From NCBI GenBank assembly GCA_019059635.1, contig JAGVRJ010000003.1, positions 1 to 64,000 of the forward strand: a DNA stretch of 64,000 bases, written 5' to 3'. The notes beneath the pieces are model-generated. The model was not told the origin of the DNA. It saw only the letters and a list, made by a program, of their open reading frames with translations, and did no database searches. The position numbers were made by a program, and so were the translations under genes. Numbering within the stretch: the first letter of the stretch is position 1; each line of letters begins with the position of its first letter. The stretch is from Proales similis (Eukaryota; Rotifera; Eurotatoria; Ploima; Proalidae). Shown here piece by piece: positions 46,357 through 56,401 of this stretch.

Positions 46357-46813
46357 CCAGCTACTAACTTTCCTCTGTCACTCCTAACTAAAATAAAAAG
46401 AACAAGACGGCAATGATTTGAAATAAATAACGAAATTAGATGGAGATTATTGCCGTTCGCACGTTCAAACCTCAGTCGAATTGTGGTGGAGCTGATTGTT
46501 GCAGAGCTGGGCTGGTAGGCATAATTTGCCAGTTTGCATCGAACGCGTATACTTCATTCAATTCGAGAATGTTTTTTATTCGCGTTCTCAAGCAAAGCGT
46601 CTCTTCGCATATCGCTGCATTCATTTGAATTTTAAATTTGGTTGCTTCTAGAAGCCGGGTGTGTACGCCGATAATTTTCTAGCATGACCGCTGACCATTG
46701 AATTTTTTGACGAACAGGTCAGCTCTTAAATTCAAAAACGCTTAATTGTCTTTTGCCTTTGGCTAGATTTAATCAACCTCGTCCTAGTTCAATTCGCTGC
46801 TCTTGCTTTTCGA
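46357..46813. other. Intergenic STPG1 to OXCT1
   Basis: 457 bp. It holds an AATAAAAAG signal near 46390 for STPG1 and the OXCT1 promoter region. The small frame at 46440-46628 has no known relatives. Confidence 0.45.
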
Positions 46814-49077
46814 ATGGCTGCCCTGAACTGCCTCTCGAACTCAATCGCTAAATCGCTGCAATCCGGATTATGTTTTGTGAAACCAACTCACCTTCGCGTA
46901 GCTTCGAGCTTGTTAAACAAACGACGTGACTATTTGAGTGCACCGGTGGGCTATGGAGGTTCTTGGGAGCTATCGGCTCTTCCAATGGTAGTTTATACTT
47001 TATTTCAGATTGCTCACGTGACTAGAGTTTTAGAAAATTTTAATATAAGCATGGAGTTCAAAAGGCTTGCTTTCACATATCTTCAACACATCGAAGTCAA
47101 GGATCAGCTTTTGTTAAGATTTTTGATTCAGCAGCTGATGCCGTGAGTGATATTAAATCAAACTCCACGCTTCTGGTCGGAGGATTCGGCTTGTGCGGAA
47201 TTCCCGAAAATCTCATCCAAGCGCTTTCAAAAACCGATGTGAATGGCCTTACAGTTGTTAGCAACAATTGTGGTGTCGATGGCTTTGGTCTAGGCACTCT
47301 TCTAAACAATCGACAGGTAAGTTAACTTCAAAAAAAAAGAATAATTCGATCTAATTGATTGCTCTTTTTATTATAAGATAAAAAAAATGGTTTCGTCTTA
47401 CGTCGGCGAGAATAAGGAATTTGAGCGACAGTATTTATCCGGTGAACTTGAGGTGCAGTTGATCCCTCAAGGAACTTTGGCCGAGAAAGTGAGGGCAGGA
47501 GGAGCAGGAATTCCGGCTTTTTTTACTCCCACAGGAGTGAACACTTTGATACATCAAGGCGGTCAGCCAATCAAATATGATCCCAAAGACAAGTCGGTTG
47601 AGATCCCGAGTGCACCCAAGGAGGTAACAGATTGGAGTAGTTTTCTTAACCGCGGCTTAAACTTAACACTTAAAAAACTTTAGTCCCGAGTTTTTAATGG
47701 AGTCGAGTATATTATGGAAGAATCTATTACTGGTGACTTTGCCCTCATCAAAGCCTGGAAAGCGGACAAAGCTGGAAACTTGATGTTTAGGAAAACGAGC
47801 AACAATTTCAACGAGCCGATGGCCAAGGCCGCTAAGTGTACGATTGTTGAAGTAGAGGAAATTGTAGAAATTGGCGAACTCGACCCTGATTTGATCCATT
47901 TGCCCGGAATTTACGTTGACCGGCTGATCAAGGGTACCTCATTTGAGAAGCGAATCGAAGTGAGTATCTCTGTCGATGACGGAGTCTGAAAAATTGTAAA
48001 AAATTTCGCTCAAGAGAAAAATAACCAGAAGTCCACCGGGTGAACCAGTGAAAGCAAAGAAAATTGATCCGGTTCGAGAAAGGATCGCTCGACGTGCTGC
48101 CCTAGAATTCCAAAACGGAATGTATGGTAAGTTGTGTTTGTCATCTTAATGCATCTCATTTTGATTCCTATCAACCTCCAAAAAATCATAAAGCTAATCT
48201 TGGAATCGGAATGCCAATGCTTGGTAAGTCAAACATTTAACTAAAATAGCAAGAAATTTTCTTATTTAAAAATAGCCGCCAGCCATATACCCGAGGGAGT
48301 CCAAGTTGTTCTACAGAGTGAAAATGGACTTCTCGGATTGGTAAGTTTTAATCGAAGGTTGCCGACTGAGCGACAGCTTAAGTCGAGTTATCAAGGGTCC
48401 ATATCCACTAGAAAGTGAACTAGATGCCGATCTGATAAATGCCGGAAAAGAGACTGTAACTATTTTACCTGGAGGATCCTACTTTTCCAGTGCTGAGTCA
48501 TTCGCAATGATCCGAGGGTTGGTCAATGAAGAATCTTGATTCGAATGTTTCTCTAATAGTTTAGCATAGAGGTCATGTTCAGCTTACAATGCTTGGTGCC
48601 ATGCAAGTTTCCCAATATGGAGATCTGGCAAACTGGATGATTCCGGTAAACTAAAAAATGTTCGAAATTCATCCATAAAGCTCTTCGGTTACATGATTTC
48701 AGGGGAAAATGGTGAAAGGCATGGGTGGTGCTATGGACTTGGTCGGCAGCGGTAAGAGCAAAGTGGTTGTTCTAATGGAACACTCAGCCAAGAGCGGAGA
48801 CCACAAGATTTTGACTGAATGCTCTCTACCGCTCACCGGCGCCAGGGTGGTTGATTTGATAATAACTGAGAAATGCGTATTCGAAGTCGACAAAGAGCAA
48901 GGACTGACACTGATTGAAATTGCGGAAGGCGTAGAAATTCCAGAGATTTTGAACTCAACTGGTTGCGAATTTAAGGTTTGTATTAATCGAATGTAAAATT
49001 TGCTTATTTTGCAGGAAAACTCTGAAATTCAATTTCTAAAGATCTCCGAAAATCTAAAGCCGATGAGACAAGCTTAG
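46814..49077 (+). CDS. OXCT1: Succinyl-CoA:3-ketoacid CoA transferase (SCOT)
   Basis: Eleven exons (46814-46987, 47119-47316, 47378-47623, 47684-47959, 48015-48126, 48194-48223, 48276-48340, 48396-48517, 48570-48645, 48703-48975, 49015-49077) give 544 residues (human 520). A mitochondrial presequence is followed by [62 protein letters not shown], the catalytic-Glu motif [44 protein letters not shown] and [14 protein letters not shown]. It activates acetoacetate for ketone-body use. Exon 6 is only 30 nt. The first intron (131 nt) is the longest in this gene. Confidence 0.95.
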
Positions 49078-49293
49078 ACAACTATTGAAGCTGGAAACTG
49101 TTTCTTAAGATGTCGCACCTCCTCCTCGCCCTTCCTATTGCCCGTTTATAATAAGAGTAGATTATTTTTAGTTGAATAAATGATCAGTGCGAGTATTTAG
49201 CGTGAGAATCATAAACACAACAGAGCCGAATGAATCCGGTTTGATATTTTCAATCTGATGCGCAAGAATAACTCAAAACTATAGACTTGAACT

Positions 49294-50633
49294 ATGGCTC
49301 CGAGCATTCAAGTCGAAGTATGCCACGCCAAGTCACTTAAAAAAGTGACGGTTGTGGAAGCTAATGAAAGCACTACAATTTTCGATGTGAAAAGAGCGAT
49401 CGAGCGTGAAAGTAAACTATTTACTCTTTAATTCGGTCGATATTCCAACATTCAAAAAAAAAATTAGAACGGCAATTATATCCTGAGCGTCAAATGCTTC
49501 GACTTGAAGCAGGTGAGAAGTCAAGAAAAACGTTTGTTCTAAACTAAAAGATAAATAAACGCTTACTCAAGCTGGCAAGGGTCTAAAGAATGAACAACGA
49601 GTTTGGGATCTGAAGCCAAATGACGCGAGCCAACTAAAACTGTTCCTTAAGGATCTTGGTCCTCAAGTTGGATGGACAACGGTAGGCACTCAAGGGTATT
49701 GACTCAGATCAGCTATATGAATATTTGCTGGCAGGTCTTCCTCACGGAATACGCTGGCCCGCTATTTATCTACCTCTTGTTCTTTTTGCGTCCAGCAATT
49801 ATCTATGGCTCTCAACAGGCTAAGGTTCAATGGGTGCAGCAGTAAGTGCCATTTACGTACATAGTTTCTTTACTTTATCCTTTATTTCTGACCTTAATCC
49901 AGAGTGGCATGTGGCTTATGGCTTTTTCACTATGCGAAGCGAATCCTTGAAACATTGTTTGTGCATCGCTTTTCGAACGCAACCATGCCTTTGAGGAACA
50001 TTTTCAAGGTACATGAATGATTTGCATTTACTTTTCTCTAGTCAAGCCGGAAAGCATCTTGTTTAGAACTCCATCTATTATTGGGGATTTGCCGCATTTA
50101 TTGCCTACTTCATCAATCATCCTCTTTACACTGCACCGTGGTTTGGCGAGAAGCAAGTCTATCTTGGTGTGGCTGGCTTTTTGGTAAGGGTCCAAGAGTG
50201 CTGTAACTGTAACCAATATAATCTAGAGAGAAAATTATTTACTATGAAATTTTAGTTTTGTGAATTAGGCAATTATTCAATTCACGTAGCTCTTCGTGAT
50301 CTTCGACCAGCTGGTAGCAAAGAGCGAAAGATCCCGTATCCTACCTCAAATCCATTTACAATATTATTCAACTTTGTGTCGTGCCCCAACTATACTTACG
50401 AGATTGGTGCTTGGTTCTTCTTTGCCATACTGACCCAGTCTGTGGCCGGTAAGTTTGCATATCTGCTATGAGTTAATTGATCTTGCTTTCAATGATCCAA
50501 TCTAGTGGTGCTGTTCATGATTGCTGGAGGATACCAAATGGTTATTTGGGCTCTTGGTAAACACCGCAATTATCGAAGGGAATTCGAAAAGTACCCTCGC
50601 GGCCGCAAAGCCATCATACCATTCCTTATTTGA
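49294..50633 (+). CDS. TECR: Trans-2,3-enoyl-CoA reductase
   Basis: About nine exons. The N-terminal ubiquitin-like part ([19 protein letters not shown] ... [22 protein letters not shown]) is followed by the membrane reductase: [96 protein letters not shown] broken by introns. The last exon reads [20 protein letters not shown] and ends FLI. TECR performs the last step of very-long-chain fatty acid elongation in the ER. The stop is followed after about 200 bp by the 3' end of Axin B, which is convergent. Confidence 0.94.
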
Positions 50634-50829
50634 GCAGTTCATTTCAATCGCGTAGATCAAACTCAACTTGGGCATTCATTCATTTATAATAAATTTTAGG
50701 ATCACAATAGAACCGAATATTTGGTATGGCGAATTGTATAAATTTAAGTGTTTCAGTCGAGGACAGTTTATTCAATTTCAAAATCTCTTGATGAAAAATT
50801 TAAATTAAAAAATTGGGCGAATGGAACAA

Positions 50830-52302
50830 TCAGGCAGGCTGAATTTTGGCGATCACTTTTCCATTGAACATTGGAACGCGTTGTTGGTCTTCAGTAACCT
50901 CCTCAAAAACAACGCACACGTCATCAAGGAGATCAGTTTGGGTTTTGAAAAAGTAGCGATAATCGCCTTTTTTGGCAATAAGTTGTTTGAACTGCTGAAG
51001 ACTGAGCCGGTCGCCATCAAAATGCGATATGAATGCCAGCTCTTCCCCGGGAAGATAGTACGCCACGGTGGTTTTTACCGGGACAGGCTGGGCGACTTGG
51101 GGAGTTGGCGGTTTTCCGGCGCCTAATTGCCGTGTGTCACTGAGCCATTCATTCACCTTCTCAATTGAAGTGCCCTTTCCACCCAGTGTGGGTTCATTCA
51201 TTGTACTATTCGCCTTGTGTTTGCGATGCTTTCTAGGACTAAGACCTCCTAAGCTTTGAGTATCTATGTCCACCTCTTTGGTATGCGAAGTTAGTCTATA
51301 GACATGGTGGTTGCTTTTCCGCTCTAAATCTAAACAAAACAATTTAGGTCTTTTTTCAAGTGTAGAAAGAGAGCATTGCTTACGATAACGGCTCACATGC
51401 GATCGGGATGGTAGGGAAAAATTAAGACTCGCTGCGGCTTGGCGAGTAGTCTCTGGGCGGTGAGATTTGGAAACTTTACTTGGCGCTTCTTTTACATGCA
51501 GGCCTTCCAATTTGTCAGAAACAATTTGGAAAAACTTTTCAGGGTTGGCTTCTGATAGTGGCGCCGTGGGAGGAGTAGAGCTCTTACTCTCCTTCGTTTT
51601 GGTAGCATGGCTCGCCTGTGGTATATGATACTTGAATCTGAAGAAAAGGCGTCTAAGATGGAATGAAAAAAAATGAATGCTTCTAGAAATTCACCTCATG
51701 CCACTAGGTCTATTTAATGACTTGGTTGACTGGTTAGAAAGACTGGAACAAAGCGAGGAAGTAGACGAGGAACAAGTTGAGTGTCCTGGTTGTTTTAAAG
51801 GTTTTGGGATTGCACTGGGTACAACAAACTGGTGGTTGAGACTTGCGCTCGATGCGCGCTTGTTCAATTGAGAGCTGGCATCGAATATTTCATTCAGACT
51901 ACTGCTGCTCGGTTTAGCCGCAAGATTAGGCCTCGATTGAACGAATTGCGGAAAGTAGATCGATGCCAATAAGTTTTTAACTTCCCGCTTTACCGAACTG
52001 AATACGGCTTCGTTGTAAGTTGCTTTTAGGAGACATTCCTTGAGCTTGGCCTTTAGATCCTCATTAAGGTGAGGCAGTTCGTGCTTTCCAAAACAGGCGT
52101 TGTATGTTTTTTCAAGAATCTGTTTGGTTCGTTGACGGTCTTCAATTTTGTTTTGGAAGCAGCAACAGATGAGATAAAGAGTAAGAAGGCTATCGCTCGA
52201 GTCTCCTAGACTCTTGAGATGTTGACTGAATGCCCTACGGCTTTGATCGTTTTGAAGGAGAGTGTCCAAATCGTGGGCGCCGCTTGACTCAGTGGCGGAC
52301 AT
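50830..52302 (-). CDS. AXIN: Axin family scaffold, copy B
   Basis: Two exons, 52302-51695 and 51637-50830, separated by a 57-nt intron, encode 471 residues. The RGS domain (LLQNDQSRRAFSQHL, LLTLYLICCCFQNK, LEKTYNACF, VFSSVKREVKNLL) is followed by a Ser-rich linker, the helix NPEKFFQIVSDKLEGL, the box HTKEVDIDTQSL, SIEKVNEWLSD and a DIX domain (TVAYYLPGEELAFIS, FKQLIAKKGDYRYFFK, CVVFEEVTED, MFNGKVIAKIQ). All these boxes are shared in order with copy A. It is slightly closer to other Axins in the DIX segment (YRYFFK). Orientation is opposite to copy A. Confidence 0.9.
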
Positions 52303-52888
52303 CGTTTTAGCGGGTCTGTCAGATGAGCTGAATTCGATCTCGTTTGAAAGGCTTGGTCAGTAAAATAGGGCTACTGGCGATGAGTGATTAAGGCGTACGT
52401 TTGACCATTGTTCACAAGACGACCTTGACCGATAACGCGCCTTTGATTGACCGCCCTTGGGTATGTACGATCATTTTGTCTTAGACTGTTGCCCATCATT
52501 ATAGCACATCAGGTTAATTGGTGCATTAATTTTACTACACTGGGCTAAATGCATTTTAGAAAGTTATTTACTGTGGGTAGTGAAGGCTCAAGCAATCGGT
52601 TAGACAAACATTTCTTTTGGATTTAGGAAATAAGCTTTAGTGCTTTTTCAAAATCGTCTGAGGCGAACAACCATTAAATTTATTGAAAAAATTGATCTTT
52701 AAGATGGAGAAGGAGCTTGCGTCAATCCACATTTCCTTTAGTTCTCAGGCACAGTTAACACGCTCAAAAATACTTACTGAAAATCGATTTAAGTTAAATT
52801 TCTAATTGCGCACAAGCGGCGCTCAATATAAATACTTTCGTTAAAAAAGCAAAAAGAAATTGTGAAAAATTAAACTAAAAGGCTGAGG
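52303..52888. other. Divergent intergenic region (Axin B / DEG-ENaC)
   Basis: 586 bp between divergent start codons; AT-rich; no open frame of note. Both promoters should lie here. Confidence 0.45.
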
Positions 52889-54439
52889 ATGAAAGAAGCA
52901 GTAAGAGAAACTCAGCTGAAACGTCTCATCAGGCAGAGCTTGGAGACCACCACTCTTCATGCAGTGCCGCACATCATTCGCTCGGAGTTTATATCTGTGA
53001 AAATATTCTGGATTGCGTTTTTCATTCTCTCGACTGCCTGCTGTGCTTTTTTCATGGCCAGAACCGTGCTCGAGTTCATGTCATTTGGGGTAACAACCGT
53101 AACCAGAGTTGTGGATGAAATGCCTTCGCCTTTTCCTGTGATCATAGTTTGTGATAAGAATGCATTCAATTCGGATTACTCTTATGACTATCTTAAAAGT
53201 ATAGCAGATCTCAACGGCTTCGAAGACATGTTTGACGAAAATTTACTTGGCGATACTATGGAGGCAATTGAGCACATAAACGACCTACATCGACTTGGTT
53301 TGGCTAATTTGTTGGTACAAGACGCCACCGACGAGCTGCGCCGAAATGTCTCGCGCCATTTCAATGAATTTGTTATTGATTGTTCGTTTGCTTTCCAGCA
53401 CTGTAATATGAGCAAAGTGAAATGGTTCTTTCATCATAATTTCGGAAATTGCTACCAATTCGACTCACCTGGGCCAATTGAGAAGATTACGAAAACAGGC
53501 AAAGAGAACGGACTTCGTCTTCACCTTTATGTTGGAATGCAAGGTCGACTTAAGCAGATTGCCGATGGTCTTGGAGCAATTGTGATGATTCAAAATCGAA
53601 CTTACTCTCCGAATTCACTGGAACATATAGAGCTTGCCAGCCATTTTGAGACAGATATTTCGATAAGCCGGCACTTTTTCAAGCAGCTACCTGAGCCCTT
53701 CAGCAGTTGCAATTTAGAATTTGATTCACCTGTTCCAGCAGAATCTTACTATTTTAAAATTTTAAAACAAACCGGATATCGCTACCGTCGTTCAGATTGT
53801 ATTGACGTTTGCTTTCAAGTATTGGCTTTCGAGAAATGTGGCTGCGCAGACGTTACCTTTCCCAACTATTTAAATAGGCCGGTTTGTTCAAATAAAAACC
53901 AGACAGGGTGCATTGAGGAGCTCTATGAGCACAATTTTCTCGAGAGCGGCTACATTGACCAAGTTTGCCTACCTAACTGTCCAACTGAATGCTTCAGAGC
54001 GCACTATGACTACAGGATCTCATTCACTAATTACCCGTCCGACACGGTGCTGCGTATAATCAAACATGACTCTTTTCTAAATGCGAGCCTCGGTATTAGC
54101 CAAATGACAGATGAGGAGCTGAGCAAAGGTCTTCTAAAACTGAACATTTTTTACGATTCTCTATCTTACACCACTACAGAAGAGCATCCTTCCATGAGTT
54201 TTTTCAGTCTCATCTCTAACCTAGGGGGAACATTGGGCTTGTTTCTCGGCATAAGCTTTATGAGTTTCTTGGAGATTGTTTCATTCTTGATGGAATATTT
54301 ATTGATATTTTCCCCAGGAAAAAAAAATCATTCCAAAAAGATTTTGGTTATGCCACGCAAAACAAGCCAAGTTAGTCCAAGGACGCATTCTATTGGAACT
54401 CGGAAGATCAGCGTTCGTTCAAATGAGGCCCCAATTTAG
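52889..54439 (+). CDS. DEG/ENaC family cation channel subunit (intronless)
   Basis: One frame of 516 residues. TM1 is at about 34-56 (VKIFWIAFFILSTACCAFF). After it comes the FPVIIVCDKN motif (family: FPxVTxC). The extracellular domain is Cys-rich (CIDVCFQ, EKCGCADVTFPNY, CLPNCPTECFRAHYDYRIS). Before TM2 lies FFSLISNLGGTLGLFLGISF, which carries the GxS selectivity filter, and then SFLEIVSFLMEYLL. Subunits trimerise into amiloride-sensitive Na+ channels gated by acid, peptides or force. The subfamily (FaNaC, ASIC, degenerin) cannot be told by eye. Predicted N-glycosylation sites NRT and NQT are present. Confidence 0.93.
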   Translation: MKEAVRETQLKRLIRQSLETTTLHAVPHIIRSEFISVKIFWIAFFILSTACCAFFMARTVLEFMSFGVTTVTRVVDEMPSPFPVIIVCDKNAFNSDYSYDYLKSIADLNGFEDMFDENLLGDTMEAIEHINDLHRLGLANLLVQDATDELRRNVSRHFNEFVIDCSFAFQHCNMSKVKWFFHHNFGNCYQFDSPGPIEKITKTGKENGLRLHLYVGMQGRLKQIADGLGAIVMIQNRTYSPNSLEHIELASHFETDISISRHFFKQLPEPFSSCNLEFDSPVPAESYYFKILKQTGYRYRRSDCIDVCFQVLAFEKCGCADVTFPNYLNRPVCSNKNQTGCIEELYEHNFLESGYIDQVCLPNCPTECFRAHYDYRISFTNYPSDTVLRIIKHDSFLNASLGISQMTDEELSKGLLKLNIFYDSLSYTTTEEHPSMSFFSLISNLGGTLGLFLGISFMSFLEIVSFLMEYLLIFSPGKKNHSKKILVMPRKTSQVSPRTHSIGTRKISVRSNEAPI

Positions 54440-54663
54440 AGATAGACAATGACTTAAAACTCTCGGTGATTGTTGTCTATAAAATAAAAATTTTAGAAGC
54501 TGCGTCAAATCGTTTTCTTCCTTTGGTTTTTCTCTTGAGAATAAAAGGACCTTAACATGTTAACAAAAATTTGCAACTGGCTGTTTGTAGTAAACGCAGG
54601 CAATGTCGGTAAACGGGATTGACAAAGCGAGAGAATCGATTTAAGGTAAAGCAAACAAGGCTC

Positions 54664-56043
54664 ATGAATTCGAACGATTTCATCGGCTATTTAGTCTCAA
54701 TCGACTGCGGCAATATATTTTTTCAAGGGATTGTCTCAAAGATTGATGCCCAAAGCTCCACAATAGAATTGAGTAACTGCTTCAAAAACGGCCTAAGCTG
54801 TGGAAACTCGAGCGTGCCAATAAAAACAAGCGAAATTCAAGGCATTGAAATAGTTGCAGACCGGCAGAGAGCGCATCAAATTCTTGGCGCACGGAGCTCC
54901 AGCCAGAATGAGCTAAGCAACATATCACCTCCGTCGAGTCTATCATCCAATTCTTCAATTCCGAGCGAGAGTAATCTTGTGGCACCACTCGGCCGAAGTC
55001 TGAAAGAAAATCTTCGAGTCTCGGAAAACGACAACGACTTTGATTTTGAAAAGAACTTGGCCATGTTCGACAAACGGGCATTTTACGAGACAGTTGAAGG
55101 AAAGAGCAAGCCTAGTGAAAAGATCAATGGAACTAATGAAAATTTGATCTTTGAGAGACAAAAGCTTCCTAGCGTGTCGCCAAAACGCAACAATGGCGAA
55201 GTGATGCCTAAAAATTACAGATATGACGAAATGGTTCTTAACACTGGCGATCCGGTCGACTTTGAGCGCATCAAAGTGCCAAACCAGAGTATAAACAAGC
55301 GATTTGTGACAGACGATGGATTTTTCGTGCCTTGTGTTGATTACAAACTGCGAGAGCGCTTGTTTGAGAACTCGTTCAGACTCGGATTTAACCAAGAGCG
55401 TTTGATTGAGAGTATGGCTCGATCATGCACTGAAATGGTCATTCAACTGCTCGGTGGACCCATAAGATTCTCTCCCAAAAACAACCACCAAAAGCCCATG
55501 GTTTTGGTATTGGCCAACAGTGGTTACTTACAAGGGGCCTACGCCGTATGTGCCGCACGTCATTTGGCAACTCGAGGAGTTCGAATAGTTTTATTTGTTT
55601 GCGAGTCAGCTGTGCGTCGGGGCAGCGAAGAAGAATCATTCAAAAAAGAAATGCAGCTCTTAAAGACAGTCGACTCTTCTGTATGGCAAGTAATTAATCG
55701 AGTAGACGAGCTTAAGCGTGTCAAGTCACTCGATCTGATCGTAAACGGAATGGAAGCAGCTGGTGTAACCAATCAAGCATCAGCTCAGCCATGGTACAAT
55801 GAACTGGTTAAATATACCGAGCAATCTAGAGCTAACGTGCTGACTCTCGATCCGGCAGTTGAAGGAAGCTCCATTCGTTCAAAATGGTGCATTTGTCCGG
55901 CCCTACCGCTGGCGCTTTCCAGCAAATGTGGTCGAGTCTACTTGTGTGATATTGGCTTTACAAAATCAGTATTCAAATCGCTTCAAATCAGCTATGAGTC
56001 GCCGTTCGGCGCCAAATTTCTAATTCCGCTTCATGACGACTAA
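54664..56043 (+). CDS. EDC3: Enhancer of mRNA-decapping protein 3 (intronless)
   Basis: One frame; I chose the ATG at 54664 (MNSNDFIGYLVSIDCG), which matches the family start 'WLGSIVSINCG', over the in-frame codon at 54619. From 54664 it encodes 459 residues (human 508). The divergent LSm domain is at about 5-75, a low-complexity Ser/Asn linker follows, the FDF motif is DFDFEKNLAMFDKRAFYE, and the YjeF-N domain covers about 235-459 (HQKPMVLVLANSGYLQGAY, QPWYNELVKYTEQSRANV, YLCDIGFTKSVF, SPFGAKFLIPLH). EDC3 bridges DCP2 and DDX6 in P-bodies. Confidence 0.95.
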   Translation: MNSNDFIGYLVSIDCGNIFFQGIVSKIDAQSSTIELSNCFKNGLSCGNSSVPIKTSEIQGIEIVADRQRAHQILGARSSSQNELSNISPPSSLSSNSSIPSESNLVAPLGRSLKENLRVSENDNDFDFEKNLAMFDKRAFYETVEGKSKPSEKINGTNENLIFERQKLPSVSPKRNNGEVMPKNYRYDEMVLNTGDPVDFERIKVPNQSINKRFVTDDGFFVPCVDYKLRERLFENSFRLGFNQERLIESMARSCTEMVIQLLGGPIRFSPKNNHQKPMVLVLANSGYLQGAYAVCAARHLATRGVRIVLFVCESAVRRGSEEESFKKEMQLLKTVDSSVWQVINRVDELKRVKSLDLIVNGMEAAGVTNQASAQPWYNELVKYTEQSRANVLTLDPAVEGSSIRSKWCICPALPLALSSKCGRVYLCDIGFTKSVFKSLQISYESPFGAKFLIPLHDD

Positions 56044-56401
56044 AGACTTGGAAAGTACTCGCCGCCAATCAACAAGATAGTTCAATCAATCTGAAGCGGA
56101 TTCTTTATTTTCTCCTAACCTATGTACGCCTGCCTTTCTTTTGAAGTTTATTTTATTTTCTACTTGTCTCCTTTTGAACAATTTCACTTTCTCTTACCTC
56201 ATTCTTGACGGGCTACGAAATAGACAGTTTTATTTTCTTTTTGTAAACTGTTCATTATCTTCATATTTTTCTGTTCAGATTGGATTTAAACTACACACTG
56301 GAACACAGACAAACACAACTCAAAGAATAAAAATAGATTTTCTAAAAATTTAATCTTCAAATTCAAAGAAGGTTTCAATGGGCCAAGGCTATAGGATGAG
56401 T
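56044..56401. other. Convergent 3' intergenic region (EDC3 / LRR protein)
   Basis: 358 bp between convergent genes, T-rich, with AATAAA-like signals near 56326. No other feature was recognised. Confidence 0.45.

Noticed and set aside
54619-54663. Upstream in-frame ATG for EDC3
   Set aside because: Family alignment starts at MNSNDFIGYLVS; the preceding 15 residues are basic and unmatched, although they cannot be fully excluded.
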